From positions 2,356,001 through 2,420,000 of the forward strand of contig NC_015684.1 in assembly GCF_000218565.1 (NCBI RefSeq): a stretch of 64,000 bases of DNA. The letters are read 5' to 3'. Positions 31,702 through 40,346 of this stretch are shown piece after piece. The notes under the pieces were generated by a model, which did not search any database, was not told the origin of the DNA, and worked only from the letters and a program-made list of their open reading frames with translations. The stretch comes from Afipia carboxidovorans OM5 (lineage in GTDB: Bacteria > Pseudomonadota > Alphaproteobacteria > Rhizobiales > Xanthobacteraceae). Position numbers and translations under genes: made by a program. Position 1 is the first letter of the stretch. Every line of letters begins with the position of its first letter.

Positions 31702-32907
31702 ATGTCAAGCGGACTTCCGACTTGCGCCAGATCTGTGAGACGCTCACGCTCAAACCTCCCGTTCACGATGAACATAGTCGTGCCTTCACGGTTTCAGCCG
31801 TCTTTCGGCTCCCTTCGTCCGGCAGCCGGGACTTCGTTCGCGCTGATCAACCAGATACCTGTGCTGTTCAGTGATGATGAGCAGAAACTGTTTGAACTCA
31901 ATGACGTCGCAGCTTTCATTTGGTGCAGCATGCAGAATGCTGTTCCGCTCGAAACCATCTCAGATCAACTGGTCAATCGTGGCCTGAGTTCGACCGGTGC
32001 CCGCGAAAGTCTCAGAGACGCCCTCAACCAATGGCTTGGCGCCGGCTTAATCGTCCCCCACATCGACACCTTGGACTTCGCTTTCTGTACGGTGGTCGGG
32101 CAACGATTGGTTCAGATCCGCGCGTCGGATGCTCGGGTTCTTGATCACCTTCGGTCCATCTTCATTGCAACGACTGCTCCGAAAGCCGATGCGGAGACAA
32201 TTTTCGCGGTTCATCGGGCCGGCAGTACATCCATAGTGATCCATGAAGGCCGCAAGGTCCTGAGTTGCGGGACAAACGAGCTTGCGCCCACATTCAAAGC
32301 CTATATCACCGAGCAGCTATTGCTGACCGGGGATACACGTAACGTTGTCTTCCACGCCGCCGCCGTCGTGTCGGGAGACCGGGCACTGCTGATCAGCGCT
32401 CCTCCTGGCACGGGGAAAAGCACCCTGACGATGCATCTGTTGAATGCCGACTTCGGATATGCCGCGGACGACATCGTGATCATCGGCCCGGACGGCGCGA
32501 TCCAAGGTGCGCCATTTGCACCAACTCTGAAATCTGCTTCCTGGTCGCTGGTGAGCGGTTTTCGCCCCGACGTGTACAGCGTTACCATTCATAATCGGCT
32601 GGATGGTCAAGCGGTCCGGTACCTGAACGTTGAAGCCGATGTCTACAAAGGACCTATCCGGGTTAACTGGATTGTCTTTCTTGAACGCACGTCCGGCGGA
32701 ACACCTCCGACACTCAGGGCGTTGAGTGAGCTCGACACTATCAGACGGATCGTTGGCGCTTCGTTCGCAACCCATGGCAAACTGACCACGGAAAGCTTTC
32801 ATACGCTCAAAAAGGTGGCGTCCGAGGCACGCTCTTTCGTACTTCGTTATGCGGAAGCCGAGGGCGCGACAAACAAGTTGATCGAGCTTTGCAATGGCAA
32901 GCTATAG
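31702..32907 (+). CDS. PqqD-like domain fused to HprK-like kinase
   Basis: 401 residues. About residues 40-120 form a PqqD/RRE-like winged-helix (PVLFSDDEQKLFELNDVAAF, then IWCSMQ). The C-terminal half resembles HPr kinase/phosphorylase: HAAAVV at about 218-223, a Walker A loop SAPPGTGKST at about 232-241 and AADD near 254-257, matching the ADD motif of HprK. PqqD-type domains bind leader peptides of modified peptides. A start at 31768 (MNIVVPSRFQPSF) is an alternative, since neither ATG has a clear ribosome-binding site. It overlaps the next gene by 14 nt, so the two are probably co-translated. Confidence 0.8.
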   Translation: MSSGLPTCARSVRRSRSNLPFTMNIVVPSRFQPSFGSLRPAAGTSFALINQIPVLFSDDEQKLFELNDVAAFIWCSMQNAVPLETISDQLVNRGLSSTGARESLRDALNQWLGAGLIVPHIDTLDFAFCTVVGQRLVQIRASDARVLDHLRSIFIATTAPKADAETIFAVHRAGSTSIVIHEGRKVLSCGTNELAPTFKAYITEQLLLTGDTRNVVFHAAAVVSGDRALLISAPPGTGKSTLTMHLLNADFGYAADDIVIIGPDGAIQGAPFAPTLKSASWSLVSGFRPDVYSVTIHNRLDGQAVRYLNVEADVYKGPIRVNWIVFLERTSGGTPPTLRALSELDTIRRIVGASFATHGKLTTESFHTLKKVASEARSFVLRYAEAEGATNKLIELCNGKL

Positions 32908-33961
32908 CCACACGTTGCTGCCGCTCTGCGAGTGCCTCTGTGGCAGGCCTCCTCACCGTGGCGATTGGAAGGCCATTATTGCCCTTGCAAACCACACATT
33001 GACGACACCATCCCTGATCGCATGTGTCCGCTCGCATCGTGCCGCCCTACCAAAGGACGTCGTTTCCTATGTCGAGGAGCTGCACGATCGAAACGCGATC
33101 CGGAATGAACGCCTGAACACTCAGCTCGAGGAAGCCATTCTTACGCTTAATGACGCCGGAATAACCCCGCTCCTGATCAAAGGCGCAGCGATGCTGGCAA
33201 CCAGCCCGCCATCGGCTCGCGCACTCAGGCTTATGTGCGATCTGGACCTCATCGTTTATCCTGATGAGATGGACGCTGCCAAGCAGGCACTGGCATCGAT
33301 CGGATACCATGTTGATCACGAGTCGGATGGACAGCAAGCGAAATGGTACGCGGACCTCAAGCGTCCTTGCGACGTTGGCATGATCGACTTGCACCAAGGA
33401 TTTCCCGACCGCTCTTGTTTTAACCAGACGCCGGATGATCTTCGATCTCACTTGCACCCGATCCGTATAGGTACAGCCAACGCCCTTGTGCCCTCGCTGG
33501 AGCTACGGGCGCTGGTCCTCTTGGGGCACGATCAATTCCAGGACTACGATTACTGGACCGGAAGCATCGATCTCAGACACTTGCTAGATCTGCGGGATCT
33601 CCTCACCGCGCCTAATGGCATGCAATGGGACAAACTAATGGCAATGGTATCTGGGACGCTGGCGCGAAATGCGGTGGAGACGCGATTGCTGCTCCTCACT
33701 ACACTATTCGATATTCAGTGGCCTACCCACCATCCAAAACGGCTGGTGCCAAGGCTGCAAGTCTGGCGGCAATTGCTGCAGGCTCGCATTCCGCTGATCC
33801 GATATTTTCTTCTCCCGATGGGATTCCTTGACTATCGCCACCATCGCGCCCGAGCCGGATTGCCCGCGCCAGATGAGCGGGATCGGCGCTATTTTCCAAA
33901 GCTAAGCACCCTGTATTTTCTGATATCCTTGTCGCACAAATATCGTACCGGCAAGATTTAA
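32894..33961 (+). CDS. nucleotidyltransferase-fold protein (NTP_transf_5-like)
   Basis: 355 residues. The family pattern is LLIKGAAML at about 93-101 followed by RLMCDLDLIVYP, with the metal-binding pair Asp116 and Asp118 (DLD). Later segments IDLHQGFPD and HLLDLRDLL fit the same fold. There is no signal peptide. The start is inside the end of the PqqD-kinase gene (14-nt overlap). Similar kinase/nucleotidyltransferase pairs accompany lasso-peptide and exopolysaccharide loci; nucleotidyl transfer to a sugar, peptide or protein are all possible. Confidence 0.78.
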   Translation: MASYSHTLLPLCECLCGRPPHRGDWKAIIALANHTLTTPSLIACVRSHRAALPKDVVSYVEELHDRNAIRNERLNTQLEEAILTLNDAGITPLLIKGAAMLATSPPSARALRLMCDLDLIVYPDEMDAAKQALASIGYHVDHESDGQQAKWYADLKRPCDVGMIDLHQGFPDRSCFNQTPDDLRSHLHPIRIGTANALVPSLELRALVLLGHDQFQDYDYWTGSIDLRHLLDLRDLLTAPNGMQWDKLMAMVSGTLARNAVETRLLLLTTLFDIQWPTHHPKRLVPRLQVWRQLLQARIPLIRYFLLPMGFLDYRHHRARAGLPAPDERDRRYFPKLSTLYFLISLSHKYRTGKI

Positions 33962-34397
33962 GAATGAGCAACGGAGCCTCATAGAGAGGCAGTTAAGCCA
34001 GATCGACAGCAGACTATCATAAGTAAAAGATACCAAAAATTCCCATTTATATTTTTATAAAAATTTAGTAGTTTTAGTCTGTAGCGCAACAGTTTGTCGT
34101 TCAAAAAAGACCGTTTAATATACTTCTAACTTATTGATCGACAAGCAGACTTTTTACATCGGTGGCGACCGTGAAATCATTTGCGCGTATTACGGATGCG
34201 ACCCAGCGTTTGGCTGATGTTTCCGTCCAGATGAAGAATCTCATGAGAGATCTCCATGAGCTTCGAGAGATTGTTGCCAGGGCCGAAAGCCGATCCTTCA
34301 GATTAAGGCGACGAAGGCCGGCAGCGAGAGTTCCTTCGTTTCGTCTTCGGCACCTGCGATAATTATATATGGTCCTCCTCATCGCCGACCCCAACGG
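33962..34397. other. gap at the right end of the accessory region
   Basis: About 436 nt with an AT-rich core around 34050. One short frame (34162-34362) is described separately; nothing else is credible. Confidence 0.5.
34162..34362 (+). CDS. possible small coiled-coil protein
   Basis: 66 codons from a GTG start. Helical TDATQRLADVSVQMKNLMRD and LHELREIVARAESRSF, then an Arg-rich end. There is no clear ribosome-binding site and a longer reverse frame overlaps it, so it may not be a gene. Confidence 0.25.
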   Translation: MATVKSFARITDATQRLADVSVQMKNLMRDLHELREIVARAESRSFRLRRRRPAARVPSFRLRHLR

Positions 34398-34400
34398 TGA

Positions 34401-34757
34401 CTCCGCCGGAGCACCGCGAGCGATGCGCTGCGCTGCGGCGTTCCGATCGTGACATGCGAGGGCGGCAGTTTCGCCAGCCGTGTTGCCGCCTCCCTGCTCC
34501 GCGCCATCGGGTTGCCGGAGCTCGTCACCACATCGCTGGAGGACTATGAGGCGCTGGCGCTCAAGCTCGCGCGCGATCCGGCTTTACTTGCTTCGATCAA
34601 GACCAGGCTCGCGGAAAACCGCTCTACAGCGCCTCTGTTCGATACCGCGCGCTTCGCCCGGCATCTGGAGGCGGCCTACCACACGATGCACGCGCGCGTG
34701 CAACGAGGCGAGCCGCCAGCCTCTTTCTTGGTCGAGGCGCTTCCGGCCAAGGCCTGA
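34401..34757 (+). pseudogene. C-terminal remnant of an O-GlcNAc-transferase-like (SPINDLY family) protein
   Basis: The frame gives STASDALRCGVPIVTCEGGS, FASRVAASLLRAIGLPELVT and TSLEDYEALALKLARDPALL, matching the end of the glycosyltransferase family 41 domain found after TPR repeats in Bradyrhizobium-type proteins. A stop codon at 34398-34400 lies directly before the recognisable part, and the whole N-terminal TPR and first catalytic half is absent. A short product could start at GTG 34449, but the catalytic site would be missing. Its GC-rich composition matches the flanking chromosome rather than the accessory region. Confidence 0.75.
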
Positions 34758-34779
34758 AGCCACGCTTCAAAGCCGGCCC

Positions 34780-36900
34780 TTAAGCGGCGCGGACGGTTTC
34801 GAGGAAGCGGTCGACTTCGAGCTTGAGGCGATTGCTCTCGCCGGACAGCGACTGCGCCGACGACAGCACCTGCGAGGAAGCCGAGCTCGTCTCGTTGGCG
34901 CCCTTATTCACCTCGGTGATGCTGGTCGCGACCTGACCGGTCGATTCCGCCGCGCCCTGCACGCTGCTGACGATCTCCTGGATCGCACTGCTCTGCTGGC
35001 CGACCGAATCCGCGATCACCGTGGCGATCTCCGAGATGCGGGCGATGGTGGCGCTGATCTGCTTGATGGCGCCGACCGACTCCTGTGTCGCAACCTGCAT
35101 GCCGGCGATTTGCGAGCTAATCTCGTTGGTCGCCTTGCTGGTCTGGGTCGCGAGCGTCTTCACCTCCTGCGCGACGACCGCAAACCCCTTGCCGGATTCA
35201 CCGGCGCGCGCCGCCTCGATGGTCGCGTTCAGCGCCAGCAGGTTGGTCTGCTCGGCGATGGTGGTGATGAGATTAATGACGTCGCCGATACGCATCGCCG
35301 CCTGGGACAATTCGTTGATGCGACCGTCGGTGATTTCGGCCTGACGCACGGCGTCGGAGGCGATGCGGTTGGATTCCTGCACCTGACGATTGATCTCGGC
35401 GATCGAGGCGGTCATCTCCTCGGTCGCAGCGGCAACCGAATCCACGTTCCGCGAGGCATCGCTCGATGCGGTCTCCACCATCGCCGACAATTGCTGCGTC
35501 TCCGCGGCGGTGTCCGTCAGCGTCCTTGCCGAGGCTTCAAGCTGGGTCGAAGCCGAGGACACCGTCTGCACGATCTCGCCGACCGCCGCATGGAATTCGT
35601 CGGCAAGCCGGCCCATTTCGGCACGGCGCTGGGCGGCCGCCTGCTTTTCGTTCTCGATGCGCTCGGCCCGCAGACGGTTCGATTCCGCCATATTGTCCTT
35701 GAACACCTGCAGCGCTTCGCCCATCGCGGCGATTTCATCCGAGCCATTGGTGGCGACATCCACCGCAAGGTTGCCGGCCGCAATCGCCTTCATGTTGGTC
35801 TGCAACCCGACCAGGCGGCGCACGACACCACGGCCGACGTAGAACCAGCCGATCACCAGCGCTGCAAGCAGGCTCGCCACGGCAATCGCAATCAGGACCA
35901 CCCGGCCCTGGCCGATTTCCGCCTGCGAAGTCTGCACCACCTCGGCAGCGGCAGCTTCGCTGCGCTGGCCGAGCCCGGCCACTTCCCTCGCGAACTCGGC
36001 AGCGAACACGCGGTTCTTCGCCACCACGTCGACGCCGGTCCGGGTCGCCGCGATTTCCTTCTGCTTCAGATCGAAAATGTTGTTCTGACCCTTACCAATA
36101 GCAACGAGTTGGCCGACGAGCTTCGTGGTATCCGCATTATTGAGGATCACAGCCGCCTTGTTGGCGTGGTTGGCTGCCGCCATGAAGCGGTCTTTGACCG
36201 GTGGCAGCAGATCGGCCGATGCCAGATCCGCGGCCTCGACGAGAACACCAAGCATCAGGTTGGACTCGGCCCGCAGCGCCAGCACAGCCTGCAGTGCGCC
36301 GAGCTCGTTGTCGGCGAGACCCAGCAGGGTCTTATGGATGTTCGCGGTGTCGTTGCCGTCCGCCGCGCTCTCCAGCGCCATGGTGAGATCAAAGGCAACA
36401 TCGTCCGCAATCGGAATCAGCTTCTCGGCAAGCTTCTGGTGCGCTTTGCGCAGTTCACCGATCAGCGCCTGACGGCTTTCCGCAATCGACTGACGCTCAG
36501 TGACGGATTTTTCCAGCAGCGTCAGGTTTTCGAAAATGCGGCCGGTGGTTTCGTTGAGCTTGGCGGCGTCTTTCGCACTGAGAAGGCTCAACGCCTGCTT
36601 CATTTCCGTGCGCGCCGTCTCGAGCGCCTTGAGAGCATCGCTGCGCTCGGCGTTGTTGGCCGCGGCCAGCAGCGTCGGCGCTGCTGCGCTGACATCGCCC
36701 GCCGCCTTGATGACCTTGGAGGATCGCGTCAGTTCGGGGAGGCTCTGCTCGGCGATCACACCAAGCGAGTTATCGAGGCTGACATAGGAGATGATCGCGT
36801 TCAGGCTTGCAACGACGGTCAGCGCCGCGACCAATCCGAACGCCAGGAACAGGCGGCCCCGCAACCCAAGATTCAGTTTCGACAGTGCGGCCTTCATCAT
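34780..36900 (-). CDS. methyl-accepting chemotaxis protein
   Basis: 706-residue membrane chemoreceptor. TM1 (LFLAFGLVAALTVVASLNAI) and TM2 (VLIAIAVASLLAALVIGWFY) enclose a periplasmic helical sensor of about 320 residues; a HAMP domain follows (VVRRLVGLQTNMKAIAAGNL). The signalling tip contains EQTNLLALNATIEAARAGES and GKGFAVVAQEVKTLA. The chain ends EVDRFLETVRAA with no C-terminal CheR-binding pentapeptide. It lies 70 nt upstream of an orphan binding protein gene on the same strand. Confidence 0.96.
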   Translation of the reverse strand: MMKAALSKLNLGLRGRLFLAFGLVAALTVVASLNAIISYVSLDNSLGVIAEQSLPELTRSSKVIKAAGDVSAAAPTLLAAANNAERSDALKALETARTEMKQALSLLSAKDAAKLNETTGRIFENLTLLEKSVTERQSIAESRQALIGELRKAHQKLAEKLIPIADDVAFDLTMALESAADGNDTANIHKTLLGLADNELGALQAVLALRAESNLMLGVLVEAADLASADLLPPVKDRFMAAANHANKAAVILNNADTTKLVGQLVAIGKGQNNIFDLKQKEIAATRTGVDVVAKNRVFAAEFAREVAGLGQRSEAAAAEVVQTSQAEIGQGRVVLIAIAVASLLAALVIGWFYVGRGVVRRLVGLQTNMKAIAAGNLAVDVATNGSDEIAAMGEALQVFKDNMAESNRLRAERIENEKQAAAQRRAEMGRLADEFHAAVGEIVQTVSSASTQLEASARTLTDTAAETQQLSAMVETASSDASRNVDSVAAATEEMTASIAEINRQVQESNRIASDAVRQAEITDGRINELSQAAMRIGDVINLITTIAEQTNLLALNATIEAARAGESGKGFAVVAQEVKTLATQTSKATNEISSQIAGMQVATQESVGAIKQISATIARISEIATVIADSVGQQSSAIQEIVSSVQGAAESTGQVATSITEVNKGANETSSASSQVLSSAQSLSGESNRLKLEVDRFLETVRAA

Positions 36901-36970
36901 GTCCCCCGAATGTTCGCTTGATCCGTTGTTGCAGTATTGAGTGAAGCCTTATCGCGTGAAGTCTCGGCCG

Positions 36971-38152
36971 TTACATTCCGGCCTTCTGCAGCTTGTCGAC
37001 GGCCTTCATGCTGCCGTCGGCCTGAATGACCGTCAGGAACACCTGGCCGGAGCCGCGGTTGCTGATGGCGCTGTAGGAAAGCTTCAGGCCGCCGAGATCG
37101 ATCGGGCTCGCCTTCTGCGCCGCCTCGATCAACCCCTTGCGCGTCGGTTCGCCATCGATCTTCTCGAGCGAGGCAATGAGCGTGCGGCCAACCACATAGC
37201 CTTCCAGCGAGACAAAGCCCGGCTTCGCATCCGGCGCCACGGCCTTGAGCGCGGCCTGATAGCGGCCGACCACCGGAATCTTGCTGTCCAGCGGGAACGG
37301 CACCACTTGCGTCACGACGACGCCTTCCCCGCCCGAGCCAAGCTCCTTGGCGAGTGCATCGGAGCCGACAAACGAGACGTTGACGAAGGTGGGATCGAAC
37401 TTGATCTGGCGCGCCAACTTGATGAACTCGGCCGCCGACTTGTAGGAGGCGATCATCACCACGGCTTCAGGCTTCGCCTTGCGCACGGAGAGCAGCGCGC
37501 CCTTGATCGCAACCGTGTTACGCTCATAAGTGCCCTCGCCGAAAAGCTTCATCTTGCGCTTCTCCAGCGCGCGCTGCAGTCCGGCGAGACCCGCCTGCCC
37601 GTAAGCATCGTCCTGATACATGATGCCGATACGGGTATAGCCGAGATCCTTGGTGAGATGCTCAACCATCGCCTCGGTCTCCTGAAAGTAGGAGGCGCGG
37701 ATGTTCATCACCAACGGCTTATGAGGCTCGCGAAGGAATTCAGCGCCGGAGAACGCGCCGATCAGCGGCACACCGGCATTGCTTGCAATCGGCTGAATGG
37801 CTGCGGCCGTCGGCGTGCCGACGGTGCCGATGATGGAAAAGACCTTGTCTTCGTTCAGAAGCTTCTTCACCACGCCGATCGAGCGCGTCGGCTCGTAACC
37901 GTCATCGACGCTCTTGAGTTCAAGCTTGCGCCCCTTGATGCCGCCTGCCTTGTTGACTTCGGCAATCGCGGCTTCGAGGCCGACCTTCATGCCTTCGCCG
38001 AGCGCTGCCGAAGGGCCGGTCAACGCCGCCGACTGGCCGAGCAGGATCTTCTCCGATGAAACGCCATCTTCGGCGTAGGCCATGGAAAGAGCGGCAATGA
38101 AACCAGCCAGCGCAATCGGAGTCATTCTGAGCAACGGGCGCATCGGCAACAT
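36971..38152 (-). CDS. ABC-type branched-chain amino acid-like substrate-binding protein
   Basis: 393-residue periplasmic binding protein of the Peripla_BP_6 (LivK-like) family. A signal peptide of about 27 residues (RMTPIALAGFIAALSMAYA) precedes ILLGQSAALTGPSAALGEGM, the usual first strand. Internal matches include GTPTAAAIQPIASNAGVPLI. No permease or ATPase gene is nearby, so it is an orphan. Its position just upstream of the chemoreceptor suggests it might present a ligand to that receptor, which is inference. Confidence 0.9.
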   Translation of the reverse strand: MLPMRPLLRMTPIALAGFIAALSMAYAEDGVSSEKILLGQSAALTGPSAALGEGMKVGLEAAIAEVNKAGGIKGRKLELKSVDDGYEPTRSIGVVKKLLNEDKVFSIIGTVGTPTAAAIQPIASNAGVPLIGAFSGAEFLREPHKPLVMNIRASYFQETEAMVEHLTKDLGYTRIGIMYQDDAYGQAGLAGLQRALEKRKMKLFGEGTYERNTVAIKGALLSVRKAKPEAVVMIASYKSAAEFIKLARQIKFDPTFVNVSFVGSDALAKELGSGGEGVVVTQVVPFPLDSKIPVVGRYQAALKAVAPDAKPGFVSLEGYVVGRTLIASLEKIDGEPTRKGLIEAAQKASPIDLGGLKLSYSAISNRGSGQVFLTVIQADGSMKAVDKLQKAGM

Positions 38153-38524
38153 CCTTGGATTTCAATTCGGGACGGCGAAAATAGGTTGTGATCTGCATAA
38201 TTAGGTAAAAACGTGTATTTTAAATTAACCATTACGGCCCGAAAGCGGCCGAGGCGCCTCATTCGTATCGGCTCACGATTATATATAGAGAGTCACGCAA
38301 CGGCCTATTTTTACAGGCCCTGCGCGCCAATCACCCGTTTTCAAACAAGGACTTGAGTCTCCCTCCAGGAGAGAGATGCACGGTAGGCCGAAGCGGTGCG
38401 GTCTCGCCGGCAACATAATCCGCTCCCGAGTCAGAACGTCGCACCACGCACGGCACAGAATGTCGCACACCGACATTTGCCGGCGAACTTACAGACCACG
38501 AATCAATCACACGGGTTTCCACGC
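38153..38524. other. non-coding gap between the binding protein and the hydrolase
   Basis: 372 nt with only short, unsupported frames. It presumably contains the promoter of the binding-protein gene (38150-38270 is AT-rich). No repeat or terminator was recognised. Confidence 0.5.
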
Positions 38525-39211
38525 CTACCGCCGCCCTGCTCCAGTGCCGAGCCCTTCAAGCAAGGCGGCTGAGATCGCCTCACCCTTGAAGTCCTTCTCC
38601 GGGTTGGAGCCGTCGGCGTTCTGAAACACATTCATGAATCCGGGGACGGTTTCCTCGCGCGCCCAGTCGCGCTGCAGTTCGCAGTAAAGCTGGGTCTTGC
38701 TGATGAGCTTGCCGCCCGCCTGCTCGATGCGACGCAGGGCCGCTTCATGCGCGGCGACCGACGTGCCGCCAACCGCATCGACCGGCACATAGACTTCATA
38801 GCCTTCCCTCAAGGCATCAAGCGCGGGAAAGGCAAGACACGCCTCGGTCCACAGCGCGGTCATCACCAGCTTGCGGCGGCCGGTCGCCTCGACGGCGCGT
38901 TTGAACTCGACATCCTCCCAACTGTTGATCGTGGTGCGATCATAGGTGGGATAGCTACCGATCACATCCATCAGCGGCTGGATCGGCGGCTTGTTGCGGC
39001 CGGTCGCGACATTCACTGTCGAGTGGATGATAGGCAGCTTGTAGTTCACCGCAGCCTTCACGGTACTGACGATGTTGAACACCAGTTCCTGCTGACTCAT
39101 CGAGCGGATCGAACTGATCTGGATCGGCTGATAGTCGATGATGATGAAAGCAGCGTTCCGCGGCGTCAGCAGATGATCAGCCTTCGGGTCGCGGATCGGT
39201 TCGCTGGACAT
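38525..39211 (-). CDS. YcaC-like cysteine hydrolase (isochorismatase fold)
   Basis: 228 residues. Catalytic Asp26 lies in FIIIDYQ and the nucleophile Cys125 in ALWTEACLAFPAL; the cis-peptide region precedes it. The C-terminal ELQRDW and the DRTTINSWEDVEF segment match the YcaC subgroup rather than true isochorismatases. Natural substrates of this group are poorly known. It lies in the same orientation as pirin. Confidence 0.88.
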   Translation of the reverse strand: MSSEPIRDPKADHLLTPRNAAFIIIDYQPIQISSIRSMSQQELVFNIVSTVKAAVNYKLPIIHSTVNVATGRNKPPIQPLMDVIGSYPTYDRTTINSWEDVEFKRAVEATGRRKLVMTALWTEACLAFPALDALREGYEVYVPVDAVGGTSVAAHEAALRRIEQAGGKLISKTQLYCELQRDWAREETVPGFMNVFQNADGSNPEKDFKGEAISAALLEGLGTGAGRR

Positions 39212-39317
39212 GAGAGGTCTCCTTTATCGCTAGATTGGCCCGCGGTGGTTTCCGCGCACGATCGCGCGGCGGACGGCGGCACGGGCTCCCGCCACTCCGA
39301 TTCAAAACGATGTCTTC

Positions 39318-39352
39318 AAAAGAAAGTCCCGGCCCCCAAGGGGAGCCGGGAC
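39318..39352 (-). terminator. rho-independent terminator after pirin
   Basis: On the minus strand, GTCCCGGC and GCCGGGAC form an 8-bp stem with an 11-nt loop, followed by TTTCTTTT. It lies 6 nt past the pirin stop. Confidence 0.85.
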
Positions 39353-39358
39353 ATCCGA

Positions 39359-40228
39359 TCAGGCGGCCGTCTGCGCGAACCTGCCGTTGTTGAAGTCGTC
39401 GATCGCCTGCTTGATCTCGGCCTCGCTGTTCATCACGAACGGGCCGTAGCCTGCGATCGGCTCATCGATCGGCTCGCCGGTCAGCACCAGCAAGGTGGCG
39501 TCGCCGTCGGCGTGGACGGCGGCACCGCTGCCGTCGCGATCGAGCAGAACGACTTCTGCCTCGCCAGCCTGCTGGCTGTCGTTGACGGTGACATGGCCGC
39601 TCAGCACCACGAGCATCGCCGTGTGGCCTTCGGGCAGGTCGAGCGTCAGGTCCGCATCGCTATTCAGACGCACGTCCCAGACGTTGATCGGCGTAAAGGT
39701 CCGCGCGGGCCCTTTCGCGCCAAGAAGCTCGCCCGCGATGATGCGCGCACTGCCGGCTGCATTCGGCAACTCCACGACCGGAATATCGGCCGAGACGATG
39801 CTCTGATAACCTCCGGGCGCGGTCTTGTCCTTCGCCGGCAGATTCACCCAGAGCTGCACCATGCGGAACGGGCCGCCGCTCTTGGCGAAGCCCGGCGAAT
39901 GATACTCCTCGTGGAGAATGCCGCCCGCCGCCGTCATCCACTGCACGTCGCCGGGGCCGATGACGCCGCCATGGCCGGTGGAATCCTTGTGCTCGACCTC
40001 GCCGTCGTAAACGATGGTGACGGTCTCGAACCCGCGATGCGGATGCTGACCGACGCCGCGGCGCGTCTCCGTCGGCTCGAAGTAATGCGGGCCGGCATAG
40101 TCGAGCAGCAGGAACGGGCTGATGTGCTGGCCGAGCGTGTTGTAGGAAAACAGCGAGCGAACCGGGAAGCCGTCGCCGACCCAGTGACGCTGATTGTTGC
40201 CGTAACGGCCGAGAACTTTCTTGGTCAT
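39359..40228 (-). CDS. pirin-family protein
   Basis: 289-residue bicupin. The N-terminal metal site is HPHRGFETVTIVYDGEVEHK and further on ILHEEYHSPGF. Bacterial pirins act as quercetin 2,3-dioxygenase or as iron-dependent regulators; which applies is not visible here. The second of two closely spaced ATGs (40228) has GGAG 7 nt upstream; the first, two codons earlier, abuts the purines. It is divergent from a LysR regulator 117 nt away. Confidence 0.9.
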   Translation of the reverse strand: MTKKVLGRYGNNQRHWVGDGFPVRSLFSYNTLGQHISPFLLLDYAGPHYFEPTETRRGVGQHPHRGFETVTIVYDGEVEHKDSTGHGGVIGPGDVQWMTAAGGILHEEYHSPGFAKSGGPFRMVQLWVNLPAKDKTAPGGYQSIVSADIPVVELPNAAGSARIIAGELLGAKGPARTFTPINVWDVRLNSDADLTLDLPEGHTAMLVVLSGHVTVNDSQQAGEAEVVLLDRDGSGAAVHADGDATLLVLTGEPIDEPIAGYGPFVMNSEAEIKQAIDDFNNGRFAQTAA

Positions 40229-40326
40229 GGTCATTCTCCTTGGGCGATCCGTCTGTGAAGCGATCGCCGTTGGAGTGACAGGTAGCACCGCAACGTCCGG
40301 GCAAGGAGATTGCCATATCCGACGCT

Positions 40327-40346
40327 TCGTCCTATCAATAGGACGA
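40327..40346. promoter_or_regulatory. perfect palindrome at the LysR start, candidate operator
   Basis: TCGTCCTAT-CA-ATAGGACGA: two 9-bp perfect inverted arms with a 2-bp spacer. The right arm ends on the A of the lysR ATG. The position between divergent regulator and pirin genes fits an autoregulatory binding site, although the canonical T-N11-A LysR box form is not a strict fit. Confidence 0.6.

Larger units (their letters stand above)
21052..34448. other. AT-rich accessory region (putative genomic island) next to tRNA-Ser
   Basis: DNA between the tRNA 3' end and the glycosyltransferase remnant is clearly lower in GC than its flanks, with intergenic blocks almost entirely A/T (for example around 25830, 27930 and 31680). 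It carries surface-polysaccharide genes, an IS3-family element, two H-NS-like genes, a kinase/nucleotidyltransferase module and broken genes at both the IS and the right end. No integrase gene and no repeat of the tRNA 3' end were found inside the window, so boundaries are inferred. Confidence 0.6.

Noticed and set aside
21052..34448. Flanking direct repeat of the tRNA-Ser 3' end as attachment site
   Set aside because: Only a weak partial resemblance (GGTTTCGAATTTC near 21420) was found; it is too short and diverged to be an attachment repeat.
34480..36921. An 813-residue open frame on the plus strand opposite the chemoreceptor
   Set aside because: It is rich in Arg/His/Leu as expected of an antisense shadow in GC-rich DNA, has no domain, and the reverse-strand chemoreceptor is complete.
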